This document shows, piece after piece, positions 22,453-47,200 of a DNA stretch of 64,000 nucleotides (positions are counted from its first letter, which is position 1; every line of letters begins with the position of its first letter). The position numbers were made by a program, and so were the translations under genes. Source of the DNA: Micractinium sp. NFX-FRZ (taxonomy: Eukaryota; Chlorophyta; Trebouxiophyceae; Chlorellales; Chlorellaceae); assembly GCA_029339195.1 (NCBI GenBank), contig JAPTJF010000248.1, positions 1-64,000 on the forward strand. Direction: 5' to 3'. The notes under the pieces were generated by a model. That model did no database searches and was not told the origin of the DNA. It worked only from the letters and a program-made list of their open reading frames with translations.

Positions 22453-24171
22453 CCCCGATTGCAGCCGGGCCCGCGGCCCCAAGAACACCGCTCCCTGCTG
22501 TTGCCTCCTGTCAGCAAATGAGGGGTGCGGCACGAATGAACCGTCAAAGGCTCACGTCATGGGTCCTGTACTGGGTGCAGCCGCCGCTGGCGCCACCAGG
22601 GCAGGCGTCCCCGCCTGCCGTCCCAGCATCCCTCTTTAGTGGCTAATCTCATGTGCAGTCAAAGGAGGACGTCCTGGAGGGTTTCACCAGGCAGGCAGGC
22701 AAGTTGGCTAGGCATTCTGCTTGCAACGTGTCAGGCATCCTTTCCCGTGGCGGTGCATTGCGCCCTGCCGCCTCCTAGGACCGGCTGGCACCAGGGCTGT
22801 TCCGAGGACGAGCAGGACAGCCCGGGGGGCCTGTTCCACAACAATCGCAACATCTGTAATGTCGCTGCACACCGGTCCACGCCTCGGTTGGCCACGATCA
22901 CGCCCCACAGCGGCGGTCCCACCCTGGAGGTAACATGCACGGGCAGGGATGTAGCTCCGAGTGCCGGCTGAGGGGTGAGATCCGAACCGCCAGCGACACA
23001 GCACCCAGCAAGTGGTGAGGAGCTGAGCAAGCCGCCGCAGCGTTCAGACTGGAGGGGACTGACTAGGCATTGAGCCAGGCGGCGGCCAAGGAGGCAGGCA
23101 CTAATGAGCAGTAGACAGGGCAGACAGGCAGGCAGGCAGGGAGGCGGATGGGCCAGCCATGCCACTGTTGGCCCAAAACTCACGCCATATCGTCGTCCGC
23201 AAGCATTGATTGGATTGATAGATTGTTGAGTGAGTGAGTGTCACTGGTGACATCCCCACCCGTTTTGTTGCCTGTGGCAGCCATCCATGGGGGTAACCTG
23301 GGGGGCCTGTGTGTGCTGGTGGGCCCTGTCGACACTGACGTCTGAGCGGCGCCACGGCGGCAGGCTTTGCAGCACGTGGAGTGGGCGGTCTAGGGTGGTC
23401 TGGCACAGTGACGAACTAGGAACTGTCAGTGCCGCCCTCAACGGTTCTCGGCTGCAGTGCAGCGGCGTGCTTGTTTGCACAATGAGCGGCTGCGGAAAGC
23501 AATGTGCCAAGCCTGCGGGGCTGCACCGCTTTTCACAGTCACCTGTGCATGGCCAGCACGGGCTTTGCATTCGAGTATGAAGCAGGGTGGGTGGGTCTGT
23601 GGCAGTGGCGCCGCCGGCATGCAGGCGGCCACTGCGGGCAGGACAGGCAAGAAGCATTTGGAGGATGAGGTGTGCATTCCAGGGGTTCAGGAAAGGTAGT
23701 GAACCAAAGCTTGCCCACCAAGCAGCAGCGCGGCGTGTGCGGGGGGCATGCCGGGCGGGACTTTGCACGGCCGGTGCCACCTGCCCAGGCCCTGCAGCTG
23801 TGGGAACCGCTTGGTTGCAGCCTGAAGTATATCAGGTGCTGCTCAGCTTAATGACTCCAGGAAGTCATTAAGCAGTCAATGACTCCAGGAAGTGCCGCTT
23901 CCCTGCCCAGGGGCTGCTGTGCGCGCTGGGGATCACTGACGGTTCCCTTGAAGTGGCGCGTCGGCACGCGACGTCACTGCCCCAAGTTCGGTGTCTGGAG
24001 GCCAGAACTCCATTCTATCGCGTTTTTTGTCATCAAACCGAGCCCGCGCTCACGGGTGTGACCCTCAGTGCACTGGGCAGGCAGACTCGGCTCCTCTGGT
24101 TCTGCGGCAGCTGCCCGGTGCGCCCGGTGTCGCCGGACGGTGCTCCTTGCGCCCCGTATGCTGGCACCATC
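22453..24171. other. Divergent intergenic region, no supported gene
   Basis: It separates the SnRK2 start (-) from the membrane-protein start (+), so it holds both promoters. A plus-strand frame at 22639-22971 and a minus-strand frame at 23241-23780 have no domain, splice partners or family pattern that I can see. An exact hairpin and direct repeat lie at 23846-23893. Confidence 0.4.
23846..23893. repeat. Perfect hairpin plus 16-bp direct repeat
   Basis: Arms GCTTAATGACT (23846-23856) and AGTCATTAAGC (23863-23873) are exact inverse complements around a 6-nt loop. AATGACTCCAGGAAGT occurs at 23850-23865 and again at 23878-23893. The position, about 280 bp upstream of the start at 24172, would suit a binding site. 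Confidence 0.8.
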
Positions 24172-25510
24172 ATGTCCCGTGCCAACGCGGCTACGCCGCA
24201 ACTCTTCCCCACGCCGTACTGGAGGATGAAGCTCGCACCTACCGAGTCCTGGTTGCACGTTGCGAGGTGCAGCCGGCCAGGGGCGATGTGGCTGACCCTG
24301 CTTCAGGTGGGCAGGGTGGCGGCGCCCTGTGCGGTGCTCGTGCGGTGCAGGGCTGCCAGCGGACTGGCAGGATTGGCAAGAGCACAGGACAGCCAGCGGA
24401 CTGGCAAGAGCACAGAGGCAGTCCCTCTTATTAGTCCGGTCGTTTGGCTGCCCCCTCGTCCTGCCATGCAGACACTGGCCTGGCTCCTCTCCGCCGGCGT
24501 CACATGCAAGTCTAGCGGCGGCGTGCTCCTCGCTGGCTGCCTGCCAGCACTGGCGCACCTGCTGCTGCTGCTGCACCCCGGGGCGCGCGCCTGGCGCTGC
24601 CAGGAGCAGGCCAGCACGCTGCTGCGCGGTGTGCAAGAGGCGTCCTTGTTCTTCACTGCCAGGCTGGCAGTCTGCAGGGGCCTTCAGGCGCCCGCCACCT
24701 TCCTGCTGCTCGCGGTGAGCTCCCAACGCGTGCGGCTCCCAACGCGTGCACACATTGTTTCAATCATCAGCTGCGCTGGCGCCGGCGCCGCCGCCTGGCA
24801 CCGCCACCCGCAGCGCTGTGCACCGGTGCCAGCGCCCACTCAGCCCCGCCTGCAGCGGCGCCTCACCATGCGTGCCACTGCACGTGCACAGGCACACCGG
24901 CGGGCAGCGTGGCTGCCACACAGGCATCAAGGGGCAGCCCTGACTGTGCAGCGCATTGTGTGCCTACCATCCCGCAAGCCTGCCGCGCCTGCTGCGCCTG
25001 CATGCAGGCATGTGCCGCTGCCGCAGCTGCAGATGCTCACCAGTGCCGCCTGCACCGGGCACCCCCCCCACCCCCATGCAGGTGTGCCAGCTCAGCGTGT
25101 CCCCCCTCCTGTGCGGCCTCCCCTTCCTGCGGAGCTACGCCTACGGCTCGCTGCAGCTGGTGCTCTACCTGCTGGGCGGGCGCGCCTACTGGGGCCGCGC
25201 CCTGGCCGCCGCCGGAAGCGACTGCACGCCCACCGCCCCCCACATCCGCGCGCTGTGGGAGTGGGCCTGCACTATGTCCATCCTACTGGCATACACCCTG
25301 CCGCTCGTCCTGCTGCACGTGCGGGAGGTGGCAAAGCGCCTGCGCAGCGCGGCGCGGCGCCCTGCTGGCGCGCGCCAGCCTGGCGGCGGGCAGCCGCTGC
25401 TGGGCGGCAGCTGGGAGGACCCTTTGGCGCTGCTGGTGCCCACCGCTACTGCCCTGATCATGGTGTACCACCTAGCCAAACCATTCGCGCCACGTAACGC
25501 CTGCACCTGA
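24172..25510 (+). CDS. Membrane protein, possible diverged paralogue of the 14788-17145 gene
   Basis: Three exons, 24172-24306, 24472-24714 and 25082-25510, join in phase 0 to 268 aa. The start ATG at 24172 is the first in the open exon 1 frame but is not otherwise supported. Exon 2 encodes a long hydrophobic stretch (GCLPALAHLLLLLH) and a helix ending TFLLLA. Exon 3 begins VCQLSVSP and has helices near SLQLVLYLL, MSILLAYTLPLVLLHV and LLVPTATALIMVYHL, with a basic loop VREVAKRLRSAARR. The last two exons share phase, opening residues (VC) and helix order with the final two exons of the minus-strand membrane gene. No catalytic motif is visible, and the function is unknown. Confidence 0.55.
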
Positions 25511-26019
25511 ACATGCCCCTGGGGATGGAAGCAGCAGGCGCTATGTGGAGCGGCCGACCTGTTACTGAGCGGTACCGCCGCGCGGTGAGCCCGCTCCTCT
25601 GTCTCCCTTGTTTTGTTTTGCTTCCAATTCTTTGATCCACAGCCTGCCCCACTTTCTCCTGTTGCCCGGCAGCACAGTCGCCGGCCAATTGCACTTCCCC
25701 CTGCTGCTTCACACCGTCACCTGTTTTAGACCTGTCTGCTCAGCTGTTTCACACACCGGTGGGACCACCATCTAAAACACACATCTGTTCCCTGGCTGGT
25801 TCGACGCCACCACTCTTCAACCCCGCCGTTTTCACACCTGCCAGCCTGGCCCACAGTCCCTCAGTTTGCATCACCCACTGGGTAGTGGCACTACCTCTCC
25901 CTTCCCCCCACACACAAACCAAGAAACCTACTGCCAACCTTCTTTCGAGGATTTACTCCCCCTCTCCAGAGCTGCTAACCCTGCCCTACTCCGTGCCAAT
26001 TGCTTCCGCTCCGCGGCTG

Positions 26020-26270
26020 CCTCTGATTGCTCTTCTTAGCTCCATGGGTTGCAATCCCACTCCCCCCTTTCAAGAAAACTTGAAACTCACCTCTCTCCTT
26101 GCTAACATGTTTCCCATGGGCTCAGCACTTCTCTGATACCCCTTCTTAGCCCTATGGGTTGCAATCCCCACTCCAGCAAAACTTGTACACCACTCTCTCA
26201 CTGCACACAGACGTTCCCAAGCACTCTCTGATACCCCCTTCTTAGCCCCAGTCCCCACCGCCCCCTTGCC
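26020..26270 (+). repeat. Tandem repeat in the 3'UTR of the membrane-protein gene
   Basis: Three diverged copies of a unit of about 110 bp are marked by CTTCTTAG and ATGGGTTGCAATCCC. They lie in the long pyrimidine-rich stretch after the stop at 25510. Confidence 0.7.
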
Positions 26271-26394
26271 CCAATCTCTCTGCCGGAACTCTTAGGACCC
26301 CCCCTAGGGTAGGCCTACCACCTCGCCCACGCAGCGTCTTGCTACTCACCTGCCGTGTTCGCCCTGCCCCACTCTTTGCTTCCAAGCCCCCGCT

Positions 26395-26399
26395 TGTAA
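26395..26399 (+). terminator. TGTAA polyadenylation signal after the 24172-25510 gene
   Basis: The first coding-strand TGTAA seen after the stop, about 885 bp downstream and 335 bp short of the convergent MAP3K stop. Confidence 0.35.
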
Positions 26400-26733
26400 C
26401 ACAAGCTCATCTGCATTCAATGCTGTTGCGCACAGGCAACAGCAGTGGGTCGGCCGCCAGCCGTCCCCCTCCTGGCACACGTGTGCACATCACAGCCTGC
26501 CACCACAGATCAGCCCTGCTGACATACTATGCACGCCATGGTGTCAGCGTGGACGTTGACAGCGGGGTCACACCAAGGGAGGTGGGGAGAGCAACAGGTA
26601 GAACATGTGTCACCTGCTGGGCACCACAGCAGGACACCCTGGCGCCAGCCTGGCGCCGTCTTGCCAGCTGGCACCTCCAGGCAGCTGAGGCCCAGTGCAG
26701 CCCCAGCCTGCCAGCCGGTGCCCCGCTCCCCGC

Positions 26734-40069
<13,336 letters not shown>

Positions 40070-40355
40070 CGTCGGAAGCTTTCGAGCCGCGGCGATCAGC
40101 TTCACTGCACAACCACTCCGAGTGCTGAACTGCCTTGCTCCATTCGCGCAGAGCGCAGTTCCAAGGGCTGTCCGTTCAACCGCTTTTGGTTGTATAGGGC
40201 TGTGGTCACCGTTGGCAACCGCCGGGGGCCAGGCAGGGCCGCCCTTTGTGCAAGAAAGTTGCAGCCGGTCTGCCCACCTGCCGCCGCCACCTGCTGCCCG
40301 CCTCTGCCTGGTTGAAGATATACCAGGTCGTGAATGCCCTGAATCGAAGCTCGAA

Positions 40356-40360
40356 TTACA
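40356..40360 (-). terminator. TGTAA polyadenylation signal of RLK2
   Basis: Coding-strand TGTAA about 860 bp after the RLK2 stop and 290 bp upstream of the MAP3K start codon, which is transcribed in the same direction. Confidence 0.4.
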
Positions 40361-41217
40361 GGTGTTGTGATTCAGAGCACACAAGCTTTCGCGGGTTAGG
40401 AGAAAGGTAAGGCTGGAAGAAGAAGACACGGGAGGAAGGGGCGTTTCAAACCGAGGGGCACTTGGTGGGAGGAGGTGGGTACAGTGGTGTGGGGGTCTGC
40501 ATGGAGACGGCGGTCCAGTTGCTGGCATGTGACAGGAAAGTATCAGTCGGGCAGGCGTTCAAGAAGAGTGAAGACCCACACGGGTTGCAAAATCTCAACG
40601 TGGCCCGGCTGTGTGGGGTTGAAAAAAGAAAAGGCAACATTGCAGCGCTTATGATGAGAAACACAGCACCAGAGGGAAAGAATCAGAGGGGAAATAATCG
40701 TTCGTTGGAGTGTGTGCCCTATCCCCACTGTCTCAAACGTCGTTTGTGTGCTGAAACCGAGGCACACGAGGCGTCGTGTCGAGGAGTGGGCGGGGTGACA
40801 GGGCAGGCAGCACGAAGCAACGGCACGGAGCTGTGGAGGCCCGCTGCATCTCAAAAGGGCACTCAGCGGCACTCGACCCACCCCACTCAAAGCAGCCAGC
40901 GAAGATTGGGTCTTGGGAAGGCCGGGGTTCGGTGGGGGGTGCAGGCGACAGAGCGTGGGCAGGCAGGTGGGCAACACAAAAGCTGGGGGTGATGGTGGAA
41001 GGTGTGGGTGAGGGGTGGGCAGGGCGGGCAAGGAGAATCCGATACAAATGGCTGGCAGGGTACAACGCAGGCAGCGCAGCCAATCCTGGACATGTGGTCA
41101 ACTTGTGAAAAAGGGAGGCACAGCCGCAGCTGGGGGCCCTCCGCAGCCGCAGCCAGCCCCAAGGGGCGGCCAGCACCCGTCAGCAGGCCCCCTCCCCCCG
41201 GCCGCAAACGATGCGCT

Positions 41218-44200
41218 CTACGCAAACGGCGACACGGCGGCAGCGGCGGTGCCCCTCGGAACAGCAGCGCAAGCAATGACGCGCATCCCCGCGCCCGCCG
41301 GCGGCGGCACCGGCGTGCCGCCTGCCGGCGCCGTGCCGCTGTCGTCTGAGGCCGCGCTGGGCTGCGGGGCGGGCGGCTCGGGAATGGCGGGGTGCAGCAG
41401 GGGCTGCCCCCACGGCAGGTCCCCATCGCTCGAGCCAGCCAGGGTGGTGTCTCCGCTGGTGGCGTGCTCCAGCCCATCAGCCCCCGACATCACCCCCTTA
41501 CTGCCATGCAGCTTGGCGCCGGTCAGGCGGGAGAGTTCCTCCACCTGCGGCGGGGCGGGGCAGTGCGGGGGTGGGCCCGGGGCGGGGCACATGTCATGGG
41601 ATGCTCTGCTGACATCCCGCCCGACTGACATGGCGGATTGGCGTGATAATAACGCCAGCTGCTGCACCCCCCTGCCTGCTCTTCACCTCCTGCCCACTCC
41701 TGCGGCCTGCAAGCCTTCCACCCACGCGCCCCCGCCCTGCCAGCACAGAGCATTTATCCGCCATGTCAGCACACAGCCTCCACTGCCATGCCAGCACAGC
41801 GTATGCATCAAGCAGCGCACCAGTTGGGCCGCGGTGGGGCGCTTCTCCGGCGCGCTGTCCAGGCAGCGCATCATGAGATCCGCCAGCTCCTGCACTCAGG
41901 CACAGCAAATTTAGAAGCATGCTTTGGCCTTCACTGATCACACAGCTAATGCCCAGGCAGCGCATCATGAGGCCCGCCAGCACCTGCACTCGGCACGAAC
42001 AGCACACGGATTTACAGGCAGGTTGGTAAGCTTCACTGCAGCTCGTGCCCAGGCAGCGCGAGGAGTGAGCGCGGCAACAGACGGCGTGTGTGTTGGGGGG
42101 TTGCGGCACCTCGGCGGGCCAGCCAGGGGGAGGGAGAGAGTGCAGGAGCGCAGCCAGCACTTGCCTGGGGGCACTGCTCCGGCACCCGCGGCATCTCAAT
42201 GCGCCCCCGCCGCGGCACCTCGCCTGTGCAGATCTCCCACAGCAGGATGCCTGCAGGGGAGCAGCGGCAGGGGCGGTGTGCGGGGCAACAATCAGTTAGG
42301 CCAGCACGGCAGCCCTTGGGCAGGCAACAGCAGTGCCAGCCATTGGCCAGGCCACGGCAGCTTGTGACCAAAAAGAGCATGAGCATGCCTCACCAAAGCT
42401 GTAGATGTCTGAGGGGAAGGAGGAGCGGTGACCCATGAGCACCTCGGGTGCGCACCACGCAAAGGTGCCAACCTGCGGGGGCGTCAGGTGGGTGCATGGG
42501 GAGGGTGGAGAACGGCGGGGGGAGCGAGGAGCGGCGCCAGTAAAGGCAGCGCCAGCAGGGTGGAGGTCGGTAATGCGACAGCACAGGTCAGGCCAGGGCG
42601 AGCGCCAACCCTGGATGGCAGACTGGCAGGCTGCTCATCGTGTTTGCTGCCCTGTTGAGGAGCAGCAAAGGTATGGCAGCAAAAAGGGGGCACCCACCGC
42701 TTCCTGCCGGCTCGGCGCCTGCGTGTGCGTCAGCAGCCGGCTGAGGCCCACCTGCGGGGCGGGGGGCAGGAAAACATGGGCAGGGGATGAGGGCGGGGCG
42801 GGGCGGGGGGCGGGGCAGGGGCAGGTGCCTGCAGGCACATGCTCCTGCACGGGCTCCCTGCCGGCCGCCACGCCACCAAACCCAGCCCAGCACTCGCCCT
42901 GGAGCAATGGCAAAGCACACACGCCAGGGTCAGTGCACAGCCCCGCCTGCGGCCCCCAATGCCCACAGCCTGCTGCTTGCCCGCCACCCACCTCGCATCT
43001 CCCACCCCGGCCGCTGGTCCCATCCCAACCCACCATGGCCCCCTAGTGTCCGCCGCCCTGACCCACGCCTGCTCCTGCGGCCCGGCTGCTGGCCCTACCC
43101 TAGCCACCCCGCCCGCCTGCCCCTTGCCCCCCCCTCTGCTCACATCCCCCAGCTTGGCGGTCAGGTCCCGGGTGAGCAGCACGTTGCTGGACTTGACGTC
43201 GTAGTGCACCACCCGCTGGTGGTGCAGGTAGGTGAGGGCGGAGGCGACGTCCAGCGCCACGCGGCCGCCGCGGCGGTACCTGTCAGCCGGGAGGGGTTGT
43301 GGTGGGCGCTGTTGGAGAGGAGAGGAAGTGCGCGCTATACATGTGCAGCACAGTCGTGAGCTGGTTGATCCTGCGGCGTGGCGCGATGCGAGGCGTGAGG
43401 GGAGATTGGACGAATGGAGCGCGGCAGCCAATCAGAGGTTGGGCTCGCGGGGCCAGACGCGCACAAGCGACGCATGCTGCGGGGCAGCACAGCTGCTCTG
43501 CTTCGCGGCCTGCCTGCGGGTGCACAAGCGCCCCGTGCTGTCTCAATGTGCTTCATCAGTGTATAGACACGCCTGCCCCGCCCCCTCACCAGGAGAAGGC
43601 GCGCTGCCCGGTGGCCTTGTCCTTTGCGTGCAGAGCGGCAAAGAAGTCGCGACCCTCCTGCAGGCCGGGCAGGGAGACGAGCGGGCAGGCCGCGGATACA
43701 GCGTGTGGGGCGGGGGGCGGGCCGGAGGGGGCGGGCTGGTGAGCGCAAGACAGGGCATTCTCAGCACAATCACGTCAACACCTTGGCATGCCCACCCAGA
43801 CCCCACGCTGCCCCACCATGAACTCTGTGAGTATGACCGCCTTGCAGCCGTGCAGCGCCACCCCCACAAAGTGCACCATGTTCCTGCGGCGGGGCAGGGG
43901 GCGGGGGCGGGCGGGGTGTGGTGAGAGTTAGTGCAAGATGCAGTAATTGTGATGTTTGTTGACACTCACACGTCTCTCCCTGAGTTGACTTTTGTTAAGC
44001 GGGGCGGGGTGGGTGAGATGGAGGGGCATGAAGCTCGGATAGGTGCTCATCAACCTGCGCACCCAAACAGTGAGGGGCAGCAACAAGGCCGCGGTAGCCA
44101 TGCTACTGTGCACTAGGCTGCTGGTAAGGTGCTGCAGTGGGTGGTGATGGGCCACAGGCGCCAGAAACCGGGCGGCAAGAGACACATCCGAAGCGCACAC

Positions 44201-47200
44201 CGCCCTGCACGTGTCCCGCAAAGACCGCCTGCCACCAGCCCCCGCTGCCTGCCCGCCCGCCGTCACACCTGTGGCGCAGGCGGCGCAGCATGCGCGCCTC
44301 CGCTATCCACTGCTGCTGCGCGTCGGGGTTGGACCCCACCACAATCACTTTGGCGGCGACCGGCTCCACGCCGTTGAGGAGGGCCTGGGCGGCAGGTCAG
44401 GTGGGGCAGGTAGGCGGCCAGTGGGGGTGGGTGAAGAAGATGAGCGGGCGGGAGAGCAGCGGGCAGGCAGTGCAAAGGTCAGGCGGGGACCTGCACCACG
44501 CCGCCACTACTCCCCCACTGCCGCCGCATTGCCAGGGGCGCTCCCAAGCGACGGTGGGTCGGGCGCCCAGGGTGTCGGCCAAGCCTTTTGCCACCATTGC
44601 AGGCATACACTATTGGTGCCAGCGTGCTCACCTTGTACACCGTCCCCTGCCCGCCGGACCCCAGCTCGCGAGGCTCCCCCGCGCTGTTCATCTCAAATGT
44701 GAGCTGCAGGCAAGCACAGGGTGGAGTGTGGTTGGCTGGCACGCGTATGCATGTAGTGGTAAGCGGCAAGAGCAAGCAGATGGTAGGATGCCGCAGGCAG
44801 CGTCACCGGCTGCGGATGCTGCGCAAAACCAGTGCGATTCTGCGATGCACCAGATTGCTGGCACGGCGGCACGTCTGCGTGCCAACCGCTGGTGGCACCT
44901 CCCAGCACTCGCGCCTGCCGCTGCCCGCCCGCCCGCCCGCCCTCCCGCCTGCCCTCACCTGCGACACATCCAGCAGCCACTCTTTGCCCAGCTCGCCGGC
45001 AACAGCCACCGAGTCAATGCTAGCCCTGCTTGAAGCAGTGACGGTGCCATCGCTCAGGGATGCACGCCCATCAGACGTGGGGACTGTGCTGCTGTGCATG
45101 CTGGTCACGTCTGCTGCCGTAAGGCGGCCGGGGTGCAGCTGCAGGGAGGGGCGGGGGGGCGGGAGGAGAGGGGCAGGGGTGTGCGCGAGCTTGGGGGCAG
45201 GCACACCCGGCAACGACGGGAGACCACACCTGCCTTGCGTGTGCGTGCTACCCCGACTCGATCAACGGCCCACAGCACACACCGCGTGCACTGGCATGCC
45301 TGGTCGGGATGCGGGTGCGCCAGGAACTCGCCTGAATGGACCAATCCACTGCGCACCTGCCTGCACACACCATCCCGGCACCTAGCACAGACCCCTGCTG
45401 CCTGCACCCGCACCCACACATGTGCACCCGAATGGGCAAGGGCACCCGCCCACAGGCAGGTGGGCCTGCACACACATGTGCACCTAAACACACACAGGCA
45501 GGTGCGCCGCCAGCCCACCTGCATGACCGAGTCGAGCACCTTGCTGCCGTCCCCGCTGCTGCTGCTGCCCTTCTCCGCATCCGCCAGCTGCAGCTCGCGC
45601 ACATGCCGGCGGCGCCACAGCAGCAGGGCTCCGACCAGGAACCCCACCGCCAGGACAGAGCCTGCAGCAGCAGTGGCGTGGGCGGGCGGGAGAATGGCGG
45701 TTTAGCCCCGGGGATGACAGCCGCACGCGCGCCTGTGAGTCTCTGTGCTGCTGCCTGGCACATGCGGCAGCGGGTCCAGTCTCTGTGCAGCATGCAGTGC
45801 ACAACAGGCAAGCAACACACCTGCCACGATGCCGGCTATCGCGCCCCCGCTGAGCCCGCCGCCGCCGCCGTCGTCAGCCGTCGCGCCGGGCAGGTAAGCC
45901 CGGGCCTCCGCCAGCTGGCTGTCGTTCATCGCCTTGGCGTAAAACACGACATCGCCATTCCTGCAGCATGGTCACCGCCACGGGGCAGGGCAGGTCAGCG
46001 CCAATAGGAGGGCAGGTCAGGATCACTTCTTTGGCTGTGCACAATCCGCTTGTTGCTCGATCAGGCGCATGGGGTGCCCCTGTGGCAGGGCAGCAGCGCA
46101 TGCAGAGGCAGTGCAGGTGACCCCCCATGCCGGCGCTGCTGCACCCCGCGGCTCTCGAGGCCGCGCAGCAGTTGGCCCAACACTGCGCTGTACGCAGTGT
46201 GCTGTGCTGTGCGGGGTTCATGCTCAGCAGGCGACGGGGTTGGCGGCGCACCAGTTGGCCAGCGACAGGTCAATGGGCACCGCCGGCAGGTTCTGAGTGG
46301 TCGGGCTGTCTGGGATGCCTGCACACGATTGAAAGAACCGTGGGCAAAAAGAAAACTTGGTTCACCCAGAAACAGTGCAGAAGCACACTTACAAAGGGAA
46401 GGCGGCAGCGGGGCGCGCATATCGATGCTGCAGCCATATGAGGCTGCCTGCCCACGGCCTCGCGTAGGTACCGCCCTGCGCCACGGAGCGCCACAGAGAC
46501 ACACAAGCACAGCAGGGAGGTCCCCACTCTAGGGAGCCTCCCCCCAGGAGCCCTGATCCTTGCCTGCCCGCCCGCTCACCCACCCTTCAGCATGTAGATG
46601 TTGGGGCCCAAAAAGTCGCGGCCCAGGGGGAACCACTTGATGCCTGGCGGGCAGGGCAGGGGGCGGGAGGCAGGAGCGGAGTGTCATGACACTGCAGCGT
46701 CCCTGCCAGGGTAGTTGCGCTGTGCGCTGCCAGCTGTCTAGACCCCTCGCCCTCCAGCACAGACGGCGCGGTACTACCCACGGTTCCTCCTGCCAGCCAA
46801 TCATACCAGCCCCTGCGCCCGCACCCCCGGGGCCGCCTGCGTGGCACAGAGCAGCTCACCCATGCACCGCACGCCGTCCGCGTTGCACTGCGCCTCGGCT
46901 TCCTGCAATAGCGGTGCGTGAGCATGGGCGCAGGCAGCAGAGCATGAAAATGCAGCAGGTCATTCTACAGCCCAGCACCTCAACTTGATGAGCCTTGCAG
47001 AAGAGCAGACGGCATGCCGCCCTGCCCTCCCGATGCGGCGGCACACGGCACTGCCTTCCAGCCCCCGCCCCCCCGCCGGCCCCCCCCGCACCTCCAGCGA
47101 CCCCTGCCGCATGCACACACGCTCCTTCAGCGTCCCGGCGCATGTGTAGTCGTACCTGCACGCACGCACGCACGTCGACACCCATGCACAGGATAGTTGG

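Noticed and set aside
21066..22646. 526-aa plus-strand open frame
   Set aside because: It lies antisense to well-supported SnRK2 exons; long antisense frames are expected in such GC-rich coding DNA.
22639..22971. 110-aa plus-strand frame as a small gene
   Set aside because: No domain, signal peptide, polyadenylation signal or splice-linked neighbour found; kept only as intergenic text.
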